Shown: positions 22,933-30,704, counted from the stretch's first letter. The stretch: DNA of 46,275 nt from Cupriavidus numazuensis (GCF_905397435.1 NZ_CAJPVI010000064.1:1-46275), one strand, 5' to 3'. Numbers and translations: made by a program. The notes: generated from the letters alone by a model not told the origin.

Positions 22933-24603
22933 ATGCAATATCCATCTGCTGTAGCCCTGCGCAAGATCCGTACCGGCCGCAACCCGCGCACGTACTTCGA
23001 TTCTGTCGAAATGGCGGAAATCACCGAGTCCATCCGGGCCGGCGGTGTTTATCAGCCCATCCTGATCCGTCCCATCGAAGACGAAGAGTTCGAGTTTGAA
23101 CTCATCGCCGGCGAGCGCCGCTTCCGCGGCGCACAGGACGCCCACGGCGTGGACTGGGAGATCCCGGTGCTCGTCAAGGAAATGACCGACGAGGAGGCCG
23201 ATCGCGCGGCGCTCATCGAGAACGCCCAGCGTGCCAACATGTCGCCCTCCGAGGAGGCGGCTGCCGCTTCCAAGATCGTCGGCCACTGCAAAGGGGATCG
23301 CGACGAGGCCGCCAGGTTGCTTGGCTGGTCGCGCTCCACACTCGACAAGCGCCTCGCGCTCATGAACTGCAGCCCGGACGTTCAGGTTGCACTCAACGAG
23401 CGCAAGATCCAGCTCGGCCACGCCGAACTGCTTGCGACGCTCGCCAAGCCCACCCAGGACAAGCTCCTGCCCGTGATCATCAGCGAGAAGAAGGCCGTCT
23501 CGGAGTTGAAGAAGACCATCGAGGCCGCCGCGTGCAGCCTGGAACGGGCCATCTTCGACAAGACCGATTGCGCGGCCTGCACGTACAACTCGTCGTTGCA
23601 GACGGAGATGTTCGGCGAAGCCATTGCCACCGGCAATTGCACCAACCGCACCTGCTACACCGAGAAGACCGAGAAAAAGCTCGAAGGCATTGCCTACGGG
23701 CTCAGGGACGAATACCAAGTCGTCCGCATCGTTCGACCCGGCGATAACCACACCCGCGTACAGCTGGTGGTGGAAGGTCCGACCGGCGTCGGTGAGGAGC
23801 AGGCGAAAGCCTGCCATGGCTGCGGGAACTTCGGCGCCGCGGTAAGCGGCCTGCCCGATTCCCTCGGGCGTGTGTTCGGCGGCCAGTGCTTTGACACCGC
23901 GTGCAACCAGAAGAAGGTTGCCGCGCGGCTGAAGGCGGAGCGCGACGCGAAAGTGGGCGCGTCGAAGCCATCGGCCAGTGTTAAGCCGGGTTCGACAGAC
24001 AAGGGCCAGAAGGCAGCCGGTGCCACCGAGAAGCCTGTTACCTCCATCAGCGAGTCTGAGAGGGTGAAGGCCTATCGCACGGGCATTTGGCGACTGGCCC
24101 TGCGGCGCGAGGTTGCGCGCGATCCGTTGGTAGCTAACAGCTATCTGGTGGCGATCTCGTTGACAGGGCTGGCCCGTGAGATCAAGGCCGATGCAATGGG
24201 CAGGGTGTTTGAGAAGGTCATGATCGACAAGGCATCTTCGTCGGACCTGGCCAAGAACCTCTCACTCGTTGCCGATCTGCCCGACGACAGGCGCCAGAAC
24301 CTGACCCTTGGGTTGACGGTCGCCGCCATCGAAGGACTGGACGTGAGCCACCTCGTGGCGCTGTGCAAGTTCCACAAGCTCGACCTGCGTCAGCACTGGA
24401 ATCTCCAGAAGTCCAAGGATTTCCTGGACATGCTGACCAAGTCCGAGATGAAGGTGCTGGCCGATGAACTCGGTATCCGGAAGGCCATGGGCGACAAGTT
24501 CGCCAAGCTCTTCAATCAATCCAAGGCCGAAGTGGTGGAGGCGCTCCTGAAGGTGGAGGGCTTCGATTACACCGGCAAGGTCCCCAAGGTCCTTTGCTTC
24601 TGA
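22933..24603 (+). CDS. parB: PRTRC system ParB-family protein
   Basis: A 556-residue ParB relative. Residues 10-110 hold the ParB N-domain with the CTP-binding type motif LIAGERRFRGAQDA and IENAQRANMSP. An HTH follows (ARLLGWSRSTLDKRLALMNC). Unlike chromosomal ParB there are two Cys clusters, CAACTYNS with CTNRTC (about residues 212-245) and CHGCGNFG with CFDTAC (about 295-325), likely zinc sites. The C-terminal 200 residues are helical. It should load on DNA sites and organise partition or regulate genes. It is the first gene of the cassette and sits behind a full structured leader. Confidence 0.92.
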   Translation: MQYPSAVALRKIRTGRNPRTYFDSVEMAEITESIRAGGVYQPILIRPIEDEEFEFELIAGERRFRGAQDAHGVDWEIPVLVKEMTDEEADRAALIENAQRANMSPSEEAAAASKIVGHCKGDRDEAARLLGWSRSTLDKRLALMNCSPDVQVALNERKIQLGHAELLATLAKPTQDKLLPVIISEKKAVSELKKTIEAAACSLERAIFDKTDCAACTYNSSLQTEMFGEAIATGNCTNRTCYTEKTEKKLEGIAYGLRDEYQVVRIVRPGDNHTRVQLVVEGPTGVGEEQAKACHGCGNFGAAVSGLPDSLGRVFGGQCFDTACNQKKVAARLKAERDAKVGASKPSASVKPGSTDKGQKAAGATEKPVTSISESERVKAYRTGIWRLALRREVARDPLVANSYLVAISLTGLAREIKADAMGRVFEKVMIDKASSSDLAKNLSLVADLPDDRRQNLTLGLTVAAIEGLDVSHLVALCKFHKLDLRQHWNLQKSKDFLDMLTKSEMKVLADELGIRKAMGDKFAKLFNQSKAEVVEALLKVEGFDYTGKVPKVLCF

Positions 24604-24615
24604 TTCACCTTTCAT

Positions 24616-24634
24616 GAGGCGCCGCGTGCGCCTC
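24616..24634 (+). terminator. Hairpin between parB and PRTRC E
   Basis: GAGGCGC and GCGCCTC form a 7-bp stem followed by TTCTATTCATTT. It could attenuate transcription after parB; the cassette continues in the same direction. Confidence 0.45.
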
Positions 24635-24665
24635 TTCTATTCATTTCACTCTTTAGGATATCTCC

Positions 24666-25118
24666 ATGTTCTCGGAACTCGTTCCGCTCGTTCGCGCGAG
24701 CGAAAAGGTCGTGCTCACCCTCACCATGCAGGGCGACATGATGTCTGTTGTCGTGGTGCCAGTCGTCAAGAACCCGACCGATGGTGCGCTCGCGACGCCT
24801 CTGGCGCTGTCCGCATCGCCGGCGGAGCTGGATGCCGGCTTTGCTGACGCCGTTTCCACAGTCACCGACGCGCACCGGTCTCTGGCCGAGCAGGCGGAGG
24901 CCACGAAGTCGATTCTGGATGCGGCTAAGTCAACGCAGTCGGCCAAGGCGACGAAGGCGCTGATCAAGGCCTCACCCACGTCCACTTCATCGGAAGCCGA
25001 TGCCAACGATGAGGATGGCGAGGACGGGGAAGGTGACGCAAAGCCGGGCAATGAGGCGAAAGCCGAGCCTGCGCAGCCCGCCGAGCCGCTTGGCACCAAC
25101 CTTGCCGATCTGCTTTAA
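24666..25118 (+). CDS. PRTRC system protein E
   Basis: A 150-residue acidic protein starting MFSELVPLVRASEKVVLTLT, the usual opening of PRTRC protein E. Residues 1-45 look like a small beta domain (MQGDMMSVVVVPVVKNPTDG). The rest is Ala/Glu/Asp-rich, helical and partly disordered, ending GTNLADLL. Its role in the cassette is unknown; an adaptor or substrate is possible. It is followed after 10 bases by protein C, with AAGGAGGGC between. Confidence 0.8.
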   Translation: MFSELVPLVRASEKVVLTLTMQGDMMSVVVVPVVKNPTDGALATPLALSASPAELDAGFADAVSTVTDAHRSLAEQAEATKSILDAAKSTQSAKATKALIKASPTSTSSEADANDEDGEDGEGDAKPGNEAKAEPAQPAEPLGTNLADLL

Positions 25119-25128
25119 GGAGGGCGCC

Positions 25129-25353
25129 ATGGCTATCGAGGTCAAGAAGCTCACGCGTGAGTTTTCGTACAACGGCATGACGCTCATGGATCCCGGTCCG
25201 ACGTTCACGCCGGATCAGGTGCGCGACGTCTATTCCGCCCAGTACCCGGAGCTGACCACCGCCGCGGTGGACGGCCCCGAGCACAAGGGCGAAGTGGCGC
25301 GCTACACGTTCGTTCGCGCTGCCGGCGCGAAGGGCGCCCATGCGCAAATCTGA
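25129..25353 (+). CDS. PRTRC system protein C, prokaryotic ubiquitin-like protein
   Basis: A 74-residue protein: MAIEVKKLTREFSYNGMTLM ... YTFVRAAGAKG. This is the PRTRC C family, assigned in the literature to prokaryotic ubiquitin-like beta-grasp proteins. AAGGAGGG lies upstream of ATG 25129. The tail ends KGAHAQI rather than in a bare Gly-Gly, so if it is conjugated, the JAMM-type protein A would first have to trim after a glycine, as de-ubiquitinating enzymes do. That processing step is inference from family and neighbours. Confidence 0.82.
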   Translation: MAIEVKKLTREFSYNGMTLMDPGPTFTPDQVRDVYSAQYPELTTAAVDGPEHKGEVARYTFVRAAGAKGAHAQI

Positions 25354-25402
25354 TCTGATGAAGGCGCTGTCCACGGGACAGTTCCAGACATCCAACATGG
25401 AG

Positions 25403-25425
25403 CCGCCCGAAAGGGCGGTTTTTTT
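25403..25425 (+). terminator. Intrinsic terminator inside the PRTRC cassette
   Basis: CCGCCC-GAAA-GGGCGG is followed by seven T. It lies between protein C and protein F, so it should lower expression of F, B, A and ThiF relative to ParB, E and C. There is no obvious new promoter before 25447. Confidence 0.75.
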
Positions 25426-25446
25426 ACATTCTGAGGAGACCCAACA

Positions 25447-26580
25447 ATGCTGTTCGATCCTCGGTCGTTTGTTCCTGAGCACGATGCGGGACAACCAGCC
25501 TGGGTCCCGTCGCGACAGCATTGCACTGCCCGACGTCGACCTGCCCATGATTTTCTGACGGTTCCCACGGTTCCCGTGGGCATTCCCGCGACCGCGCAAC
25601 TGAGCTACGGTGACGAAATCGATGTGCAGGAGTTGGTTATCGCACAGTTCCGCGCTGGGCTTCTCGATGCGGAGCATGTGTCGACGCCAACGGGCGCCGG
25701 GGATGCTTTTGCCCAGGCGCTCCACGGCTGGCTTGCGCCGCGCATGCCCAAGACGAAGGCACTCAGCTTCGATTTCACATTGATCGATCACGTGGCGGTC
25801 GAGCATGAGATTTCCGAGTTTGGCTTCGACATGCAGGAAACGTCGGCGCTCTACCTCGGCATCCGGCTGGAAGAGGAAACCGTCTATACGCTCACGGAGG
25901 CACGCGCGGCGGCTTTACGCCACCTGCACCCGTCGTTGGTGTTCATGACGTTCCATCTCATCCGGGCCGCTGCGATGAAGTCCCTGCACATACGGACCCC
26001 GGACGATCTGCTCGACATGTTCGCGCGATGGCATTGGGATTTTGAACCGCTAACCGATGACGACGAGGCGCGCGAGCAGCTCAAGGAGCGGTTCGGCGAG
26101 GACGATCCAGATATCGACCGATATTTGCCTTCGGTTGTGCGGGCAGAACTGGCGCCGGACGAAGCGTTGCCCAAGTGGCAGTGGGCCCAGAAGGACCAGA
26201 AGCTGTCGCTGCTGAGCCGTCGCAAGCTGCGTGAGCTGGCGCGTCTCGGCGCTAACGACTGGCGTGGCAGCCTGTGTGGCGCACTGGCGGATCTCGATCT
26301 GGCGCTCAGCCGCATGGGTAAAGCAACGTTGCTCAAGGACGCCCAGTGGGCCGAGCCGGCCTATTCCGCGGCAACCATCGCCTTTGAGCACAGCGACTAT
26401 GTTGGTGAGGTACTCGACGATCATTTCGAGTGTGCCAACAACGGTGGCTATGCGACGTACTTCCAATGCTTCATCCCGCTCGCCGGGAAGCGAGCATCCA
26501 TCCTGGCGCAGTACGCCATTCTCGAAGACACGCTCAAGTTGATCGCCGTATTGGATCGGGTGCTTGGGCATTTCATTTGA
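25447..26580 (+). CDS. PRTRC system protein F
   Basis: A 377-residue protein of the PRTRC F family, identified by length, position between C and B, and helical, acidic character. AGGAG precedes ATG 25447. Residues 25-38 (RQHCTARRRPAHDF) look out of frame: the neighbouring frame reads DSIALPDVDLPMIF over the same bases, which is closer to the hydrophobic start expected. A pair of compensating shifts is possible. From LTVPTVPVGIPATAQ onward the frame is sound. The molecular role is unknown. B follows after 11 bases. Confidence 0.75.
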   Translation: MLFDPRSFVPEHDAGQPAWVPSRQHCTARRRPAHDFLTVPTVPVGIPATAQLSYGDEIDVQELVIAQFRAGLLDAEHVSTPTGAGDAFAQALHGWLAPRMPKTKALSFDFTLIDHVAVEHEISEFGFDMQETSALYLGIRLEEETVYTLTEARAAALRHLHPSLVFMTFHLIRAAAMKSLHIRTPDDLLDMFARWHWDFEPLTDDDEAREQLKERFGEDDPDIDRYLPSVVRAELAPDEALPKWQWAQKDQKLSLLSRRKLRELARLGANDWRGSLCGALADLDLALSRMGKATLLKDAQWAEPAYSAATIAFEHSDYVGEVLDDHFECANNGGYATYFQCFIPLAGKRASILAQYAILEDTLKLIAVLDRVLGHFI

Positions 26581-26591
26581 AAGGAGGCCAC

Positions 26592-27314
26592 ATGGCCAGC
26601 ATCCTGACCGCATCGCGGTCGCATGAGGTGGCCCTCCAGGGGGCCATTTTGTTTTATGGGCAGGGTCCCGGGCAGTTCACCTATGCCACGGCCCATCGTG
26701 TCGAGCCAGACCGCGAGGGGAAACCCGTGATCGGTGCCGGTTCGCCACTCAACCGCATGGCGCTGATTCATGCCGTACGTGAAGTGGCCCAGGCCTCGCT
26801 CCCCAAGGGCGAGTTCCTCACCCCCAACGTGCTTTCGATCAGTCCCAGCGCGGTCACATGGTGGTGCCCGCCTGCAATGCGCCGCGTGTTCTTCTCCTGC
26901 AAGGAGTTGGGTAAGCGCAGCGCTGTGGTACCGCATCCGGGGCTAGTGTTTCAGGCTTCACAGTCGGGCTTCGCTGTCTTTGCGCTGCGAGGCGACGAGC
27001 GGCCGGTGCCGGGCACTGCCTTGTTCGAGCCGCCGTACTTCAACACCTGGGACCGCGGAAAGATCTGCATCGGCTCGGCACACGTGCCCAAGCAGATTGA
27101 TGTGGCCTCGATCGACGGTTGGGAGGCTGGCTTCTTCAATTCGGCCTTCACCCATCCCAACGTAGGCGGCAAGCGCGTGAATGACAAGCGCGGTGCCTAT
27201 GCCTTCTGGCAGGACATGCTCGACGGGAAATTTCCCGAGTATCCGAAGCACGTCCTCATTCCCATGAAACTCACGCTGGCCGATCTGATCGCCGGCAAAC
27301 TGGATAAATCCTGA
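26592..27314 (+). CDS. PRTRC system protein B, prokaryotic E2-like
   Basis: A 240-residue protein with AAAGGAGG before ATG 26592. The PRTRC B family has been assigned to the prokaryotic E2 group D. The segment PPYFNTWDRGKICIGSAHVP at about residue 145 matches the E2 active-site pattern, with the Cys of GKICIG as the likely thioester carrier. In a ubiquitin-like pathway it would take protein C from the ThiF enzyme and pass it on to a target. The stop overlaps the start of A (TGATG). Confidence 0.82.
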   Translation: MASILTASRSHEVALQGAILFYGQGPGQFTYATAHRVEPDREGKPVIGAGSPLNRMALIHAVREVAQASLPKGEFLTPNVLSISPSAVTWWCPPAMRRVFFSCKELGKRSAVVPHPGLVFQASQSGFAVFALRGDERPVPGTALFEPPYFNTWDRGKICIGSAHVPKQIDVASIDGWEAGFFNSAFTHPNVGGKRVNDKRGAYAFWQDMLDGKFPEYPKHVLIPMKLTLADLIAGKLDKS

Positions 27315-27967
27315 TGCATCCGGCTGACGCAGTCCTTCAACAGTCTTTTCCTTCCGTCATGGTGCCCCGTATGTCGAAGGTGATGCCCATGGAGCAGCCG
27401 GGTGAGCGACTGCTCATCGCGGCGAATGGTGTGTTCCTCGAGATCCTGCGGCCCTGGCTGCGTGTGGTCCGCTGCCTGGGCTCGTATCAGCATCGCACGG
27501 CAGTGCCCTACGGTACCGTCAGCGAAGCCACCGAGCTGCGGTGCGGGCGCATTCCGGCCGATCTGATCGGCCACTTTGCACGGATGGCGCGTGAGGCAAT
27601 GCCCAAGGAGACGATGGCGTGGATTGTCTGGAATGCCGCTTCTGCGGCGTTCCGGCTGGTCCCGGTCCATCTTATCGAGCACAGTGCCTCGCATTTGCGG
27701 TACGACCGGCCGCCGCTGGACGAGGGCGATGTCCTGGTTCTCGACTGCCACTCGCACGGCGCCTTTCAGGCCGGGTTCTCTCGAACCGACGATACGGATG
27801 ACCGTCACGACGTGAAGTTTGCGTTCGTGATCGGGAACTGTGGCTCGCCGAATCCGACGATGGTGCTGCGGCTCTGTGCAAAGGGCATTATCGACCTTGT
27901 GCACAGCGTTCCCGACGCGTGGCACTTCGCTGCGCGTGCCGCGCTTAACGAGACGGAGGCAGCATGA
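27314..27967 (+). CDS. PRTRC system protein A, JAMM/JAB peptidase-like
   Basis: A 217-residue protein. Near residue 145 it has DCHSHGAFQAGFSRTDD, the JAMM zinc-metalloprotease pattern His-x-His-Gly ... Ser-x-x-Asp; an upstream Glu would complete the site. JAMM enzymes remove or trim ubiquitin-like proteins. The start overlaps the stop of B and the stop overlaps the ThiF start (ATGA), so B, A and ThiF form one translational unit. This fits processing of protein C. Confidence 0.82.
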   Translation: MHPADAVLQQSFPSVMVPRMSKVMPMEQPGERLLIAANGVFLEILRPWLRVVRCLGSYQHRTAVPYGTVSEATELRCGRIPADLIGHFARMAREAMPKETMAWIVWNAASAAFRLVPVHLIEHSASHLRYDRPPLDEGDVLVLDCHSHGAFQAGFSRTDDTDDRHDVKFAFVIGNCGSPNPTMVLRLCAKGIIDLVHSVPDAWHFAARAALNETEAA

Positions 27968-28758
27968 CGCTCGAGCATCGCATTCCCGCTGACATGGCCG
28001 CCCGGCCATGGCGCGTGGCGGTAGTGGGCGCCGGCGGCACCGGCAGCGCGATCCTTCCAAATCTGGCCCGCCTCCACCACGCAATGGTGGAGCTGGGTCA
28101 CCCTGGGGGGATCGACTGCACGGTGTACGACGACGACACGGTGAGCCAGACAAACGTCGGGCGCCAGGGGTTCTATCCGGTGGACGTGGGCCAGTACAAG
28201 GCCACGCTGTTGGTGAACCGGCTCAACAATTTGATGGGAACGCGCTGGGACGCTAGGACCCGGCGCATCGGAGCAAAGGATCGCTTCGACTGTGACCTGG
28301 TCGTCGGCTGTGTCGACACGCGTGCCGCCCGCAAGGCGATCCTTGGGGCGATGCAGCGCGGGACCGGAGGATACTACCTTGACTGCGGCAATGAATCGGA
28401 TAGTGGTCAGGTCATCCTTGGCCGGGTCCGAGGCAAAGCTGCGGAGCGTTTGCCCCATGTGGGCGACCTCTTCCCGGAATTGTTGGATCCAAAAGGCGAT
28501 AAGGCTGACACGGCGCCGTCCTGTTCGATGGCTGACGCTCTGCGCAAGCAGTCGTTGGTCATCAATCAGGCGATCGCGGTGCAAGCGTACAACCTGCTGT
28601 GGACGCTGTTTCGCACGGGCACGCTTAGGTACCACGGCGTGTTTGTGAACCTCGCGATGGGGCGAACGAATCCTCTGCCCATTGACCCGGCCGCATGGCT
28701 ACGCTTCGGCTACGACGTGTCGGCAAATCAGTCACGAAACCGAGCCAAGGCGAAGTGA
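27964..28758 (+). CDS. PRTRC system ThiF-family E1-like protein
   Basis: A 264-residue ThiF/MoeB/E1-type enzyme. The nucleotide-binding loop is VAVVGAGGTGSAI at about residue 20. The ATP site continues with DDDTVSQTNVGRQGF, the Asp ... Asn-x-x-Arg-Gln set of E1 enzymes, and VVGCVDTRAARK. A Cys in DTAPSCSMADALRKQS is a candidate thioester site. It would adenylate the C-terminus of the ubiquitin-like protein C. It is the last cassette gene and a terminator follows 26 bases later. Confidence 0.9.
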   Translation: MTLEHRIPADMAARPWRVAVVGAGGTGSAILPNLARLHHAMVELGHPGGIDCTVYDDDTVSQTNVGRQGFYPVDVGQYKATLLVNRLNNLMGTRWDARTRRIGAKDRFDCDLVVGCVDTRAARKAILGAMQRGTGGYYLDCGNESDSGQVILGRVRGKAAERLPHVGDLFPELLDPKGDKADTAPSCSMADALRKQSLVINQAIAVQAYNLLWTLFRTGTLRYHGVFVNLAMGRTNPLPIDPAAWLRFGYDVSANQSRNRAKAK

Positions 28759-28783
28759 GTGGATCGCCCTCATTCCTGCACCC

Positions 28784-28813
28784 GCCCTCGACGTTTGTCG
28801 GGGGCTTTTTCTT
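28784..28813 (+). terminator. Terminator of the PRTRC cassette
   Basis: GCCCTCGAC (28784-28792) pairs with GTCGGGGGC (28797-28805), followed by five T and CTTT. Confidence 0.85.
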
Positions 28814-28962
28814 TGCGCTTCGCGCGGAAAGCCTGCTACCATTGCAGCACCTACCGCGTCTCAGACGCATCGACCTCCCGGTTGTATAGCCGGACATCTC
28901 TTTCCCCACCTACGGGCCTTCCTGCCCGTAGGCATGTTGGCCCATTTTTATTTGAGGCCATC
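28813..28962 (+). promoter_or_regulatory. Promoter and four-hairpin leader of the lipoprotein gene
   Basis: TTGCGC (28813-28818), 18 bp, TACCAT (28837-28842), 13 nt, GCGTC-TCA-GACGC (28856-28868), ATCGACC, then CCGGTT/AGCCGG (28878-28893), CCTACGGG/CCCGTAGG (28909-28932) and TGGCC/GGCCA (28938-28960) covering GAGG. ATG is at 28963. The promoter starts within the tail of the previous terminator. Confidence 0.7.
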
Positions 28963-29430
28963 ATGTTCAAGCGTTTCTTCCTGCTGTTTGCTGTTGTTAG
29001 CGCGATCACCGGTTGCGCTGCCCAGGCTTCGCCGAACGTCTACCATGGCTCCGATTCCATGCGTATGGGTTCTGCCGAGCAAGTGACCGTTGTGCGTGTA
29101 CGCAATGTCACCATCGCGGGCGACAGCATCCTTTCCGCCAGCTCCGGCGTGCCGGCCATCCTTAGCACGTTGGTCGGGGCCGTACTGGGCGCCCGTGTCA
29201 TCGGCAACGGTGACGGCCGCTATATCGCTGGCGCGCTTTCGGGCACGGCAGCGGGCGTGATTGGCCAGGTTGCCGCCACGCAGCTGTCGAAAAGCGACGG
29301 CTTCGAAGTCATCGTCCGCACGGACAGTGGCCGACAAGTCGTCGTGACGCAGGGCGCCGATCAGAAGTTTGTCTCTGGCGAGCGTCTGTATTTGGTTTCC
29401 AGCGGCAGCGGATACCGCCTGACCCGCTGA
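28963..29430 (+). CDS. Outer-membrane lipoprotein, SlyB/Pcp-like, with glycine zipper
   Basis: A 155-residue protein with a lipoprotein signal (MFKRFFLLFAVVSAITGC; the Cys at residue 18 would carry lipid). Residues 60-110 are a glycine/alanine zipper (LVGAVLGARVIGNGDG, ISGALSG-type spacing) as in SlyB and Pcp. The C-terminal part is a small beta domain (VIVRTDSGRQVVVTQGADQK). SlyB-type proteins sit in the outer membrane and keep the envelope intact under stress. ATG 28963 lies three bases after the SD hairpin. An envelope protein under the same leader as parB is unexpected. Confidence 0.8.
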   Translation: MFKRFFLLFAVVSAITGCAAQASPNVYHGSDSMRMGSAEQVTVVRVRNVTIAGDSILSASSGVPAILSTLVGAVLGARVIGNGDGRYIAGALSGTAAGVIGQVAATQLSKSDGFEVIVRTDSGRQVVVTQGADQKFVSGERLYLVSSGSGYRLTR

Positions 29431-29570
29431 CTGGTTCCCTCAGGAACCGCATTCCTTCTTCAACTTTCCCCCGCGCGGAGCCCCCGCGTGGGGCTTCCAC
29501 ATTCCGGATTCCCCTCGACGGCCGAGAAGGCTTCCCCAACCCTCGTGGGTTAGGTAAGCCGTTTTCACCC

Positions 29571-29674
29571 GCGTCACCGACGCATCGACCCACTGTCCGG
29601 CATCGCCGGGCCCACCCATTGCGGGACACTCGTCCCGTAGGGAAGGGATGTCCCGTTGCAACTTCGAGACCTCC
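29571..29674 (+). promoter_or_regulatory. Leader hairpins of the 29675 gene
   Basis: GCGTC-ACC-GACGC (29571-29583), ATCGACC, then CCGGC-ATC-GCCGG (29597-29609) and CGGGAC-ACTC-GTCCCG (29622-29637). The last SD-covering hairpin is not clear here. TTTCACCC precedes the first hairpin, as at 32519 and 39786. Confidence 0.6.
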
Positions 29675-30052
29675 ATGAAACTTCCCAAATCATTTACCAG
29701 TCAATCGACCAACGCCGCCGCCTGCCAGACAATTCGCCAGGATGCTTGCCGCATGCTGCGTCGGGTCGCCGGCGACATGGCCCTGCGTCCGCGTGATTTC
29801 ACCATTCGCGAGCATCGTCAGCGTCGTCGTGACGTCGACGTGTTCGCCTTGCACACCGATTCGCTGCTCGTGGAGATCCAACATCCTGCCGGCGCGGAAG
29901 GCGGGGTGCTCATGTCCTACCGGACCTGTCGCGGCCGCAACGACCTCACTGGTGGTCGTGACAATGCTGTTAGCGTTGAGTCGCTGGCCAGCGAGCAAGG
30001 CTACGCCAACCTGGTTGCCACGCTTCGCGTGGTGGCTGGGCGACGTGATTGA
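29675..30052 (+). CDS. Protein of unknown function
   Basis: A 125-residue basic protein starting MKLPKSFTSQSTNAAACQTI. Arg-rich middle (RPRDFTIREHRQRRRDVDVF) and a beta-rich half (LHTDSLLVEIQHPAGAEGGV) suggest a small nucleic-acid-binding fold, but no family is recognised. The stop overlaps the start of the next gene (TGATG). It lies behind a structured leader. Confidence 0.55.
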   Translation: MKLPKSFTSQSTNAAACQTIRQDACRMLRRVAGDMALRPRDFTIREHRQRRRDVDVFALHTDSLLVEIQHPAGAEGGVLMSYRTCRGRNDLTGGRDNAVSVESLASEQGYANLVATLRVVAGRRD

Positions 30053-30534
30053 TGGGGCAATACATGAGCCGCCTTATCAAAGTCACCTTCACCTCGACGT
30101 CAGGAGAGGAAACGACCGGCTTTGCGACCTTGCACAAGGACGAGATGGTCGAATTGCCCAAGCGGATGACATCGCGTGTTTCGGCTGCCGAGGACGCCGG
30201 TGAAGGATATGCCATCGTCGCGCAGTACAAGGGCGAGGCAGTCCCCATGCTCCATATTGAGGCCGCGAGCTATCGATTGGACATGCAACACGCCATCACC
30301 GAATCGTGGCTAAAGCGCATTGCCGAAGCATTTCGCGACCCGACGAAAGATCAGCTGCAGGCCTATGGCCGGTACTGTCACACGTTGTCCGCAGCTGCGG
30401 TCGTCGGCTTCGTAGGTTACGCGTCTGGCCGGCCAGGTTGGTCCGTCACGACCGTTCTCAACTGTGCGTGCCTTGCGGTCGTGGCTGGGGTACTATTGGC
30501 CATCGGCGCCGCATTCTTGAAAGGAGAAAAGTGA
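30052..30534 (+). CDS. Two-pass membrane protein of unknown function
   Basis: A 160-residue protein if it starts at ATG 30052, coupled to the previous stop; ATG 30064 (MSRLIKVTFTSTSG) is an alternative. Residues 1-105 look like a soluble alpha/beta domain. Two membrane helices follow near the end (LSAAAVVGFVGYASG and NCACLAVVAGVLLAIGAAFL). The short tail KGEK is cytoplasmic. The stop overlaps the ATG of the 37-residue protein. No family is recognised. Confidence 0.6.
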   Translation: MGQYMSRLIKVTFTSTSGEETTGFATLHKDEMVELPKRMTSRVSAAEDAGEGYAIVAQYKGEAVPMLHIEAASYRLDMQHAITESWLKRIAEAFRDPTKDQLQAYGRYCHTLSAAAVVGFVGYASGRPGWSVTTVLNCACLAVVAGVLLAIGAAFLKGEK

Positions 30535-30647
30535 TGTTTGGTCCATTTGTTTTGGTGTTCGGATTGGGCATTGCAGGCTTTTTCCTTTGGGTTCTGCGCA
30601 ACGCGGATCGTTCGCGCAGGCTCCGCGATCTGGATCGCAACGGCTGA
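30534..30647 (+). CDS. 37-residue membrane microprotein
   Basis: The frame MFGPFVLVFGLGIAGFFLWV followed by a basic tail (LRNADRSRRLRDLDRNG) starts at ATG 30534, which overlaps the previous stop, with AAGGAG seven bases upstream. One membrane helix fills residues 4-21. Length and build match the 44- and 37-residue proteins of the leftward operons, but the sequences differ. Confidence 0.65.
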   Translation: MFGPFVLVFGLGIAGFFLWVLRNADRSRRLRDLDRNG

Positions 30648-30704
30648 CAGATCCTCGCCGCAGCCAGCCAATCTCAGGAGCCGATTCGTCGGCTCACCGC
30701 TTTG

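Noticed and set aside
22348..23817. Leftward frame of 489 codons opposite parB
   Set aside because: Shadow of parB in a GC-rich region; gene on the other strand has clear ParB motifs.
25340..25558. Rightward frame of 72 codons overlapping the end of PRTRC C
   Set aside because: It runs through an intrinsic terminator. Its end (DSIALPDVDLPMIF) more likely belongs to protein F through a frameshift.
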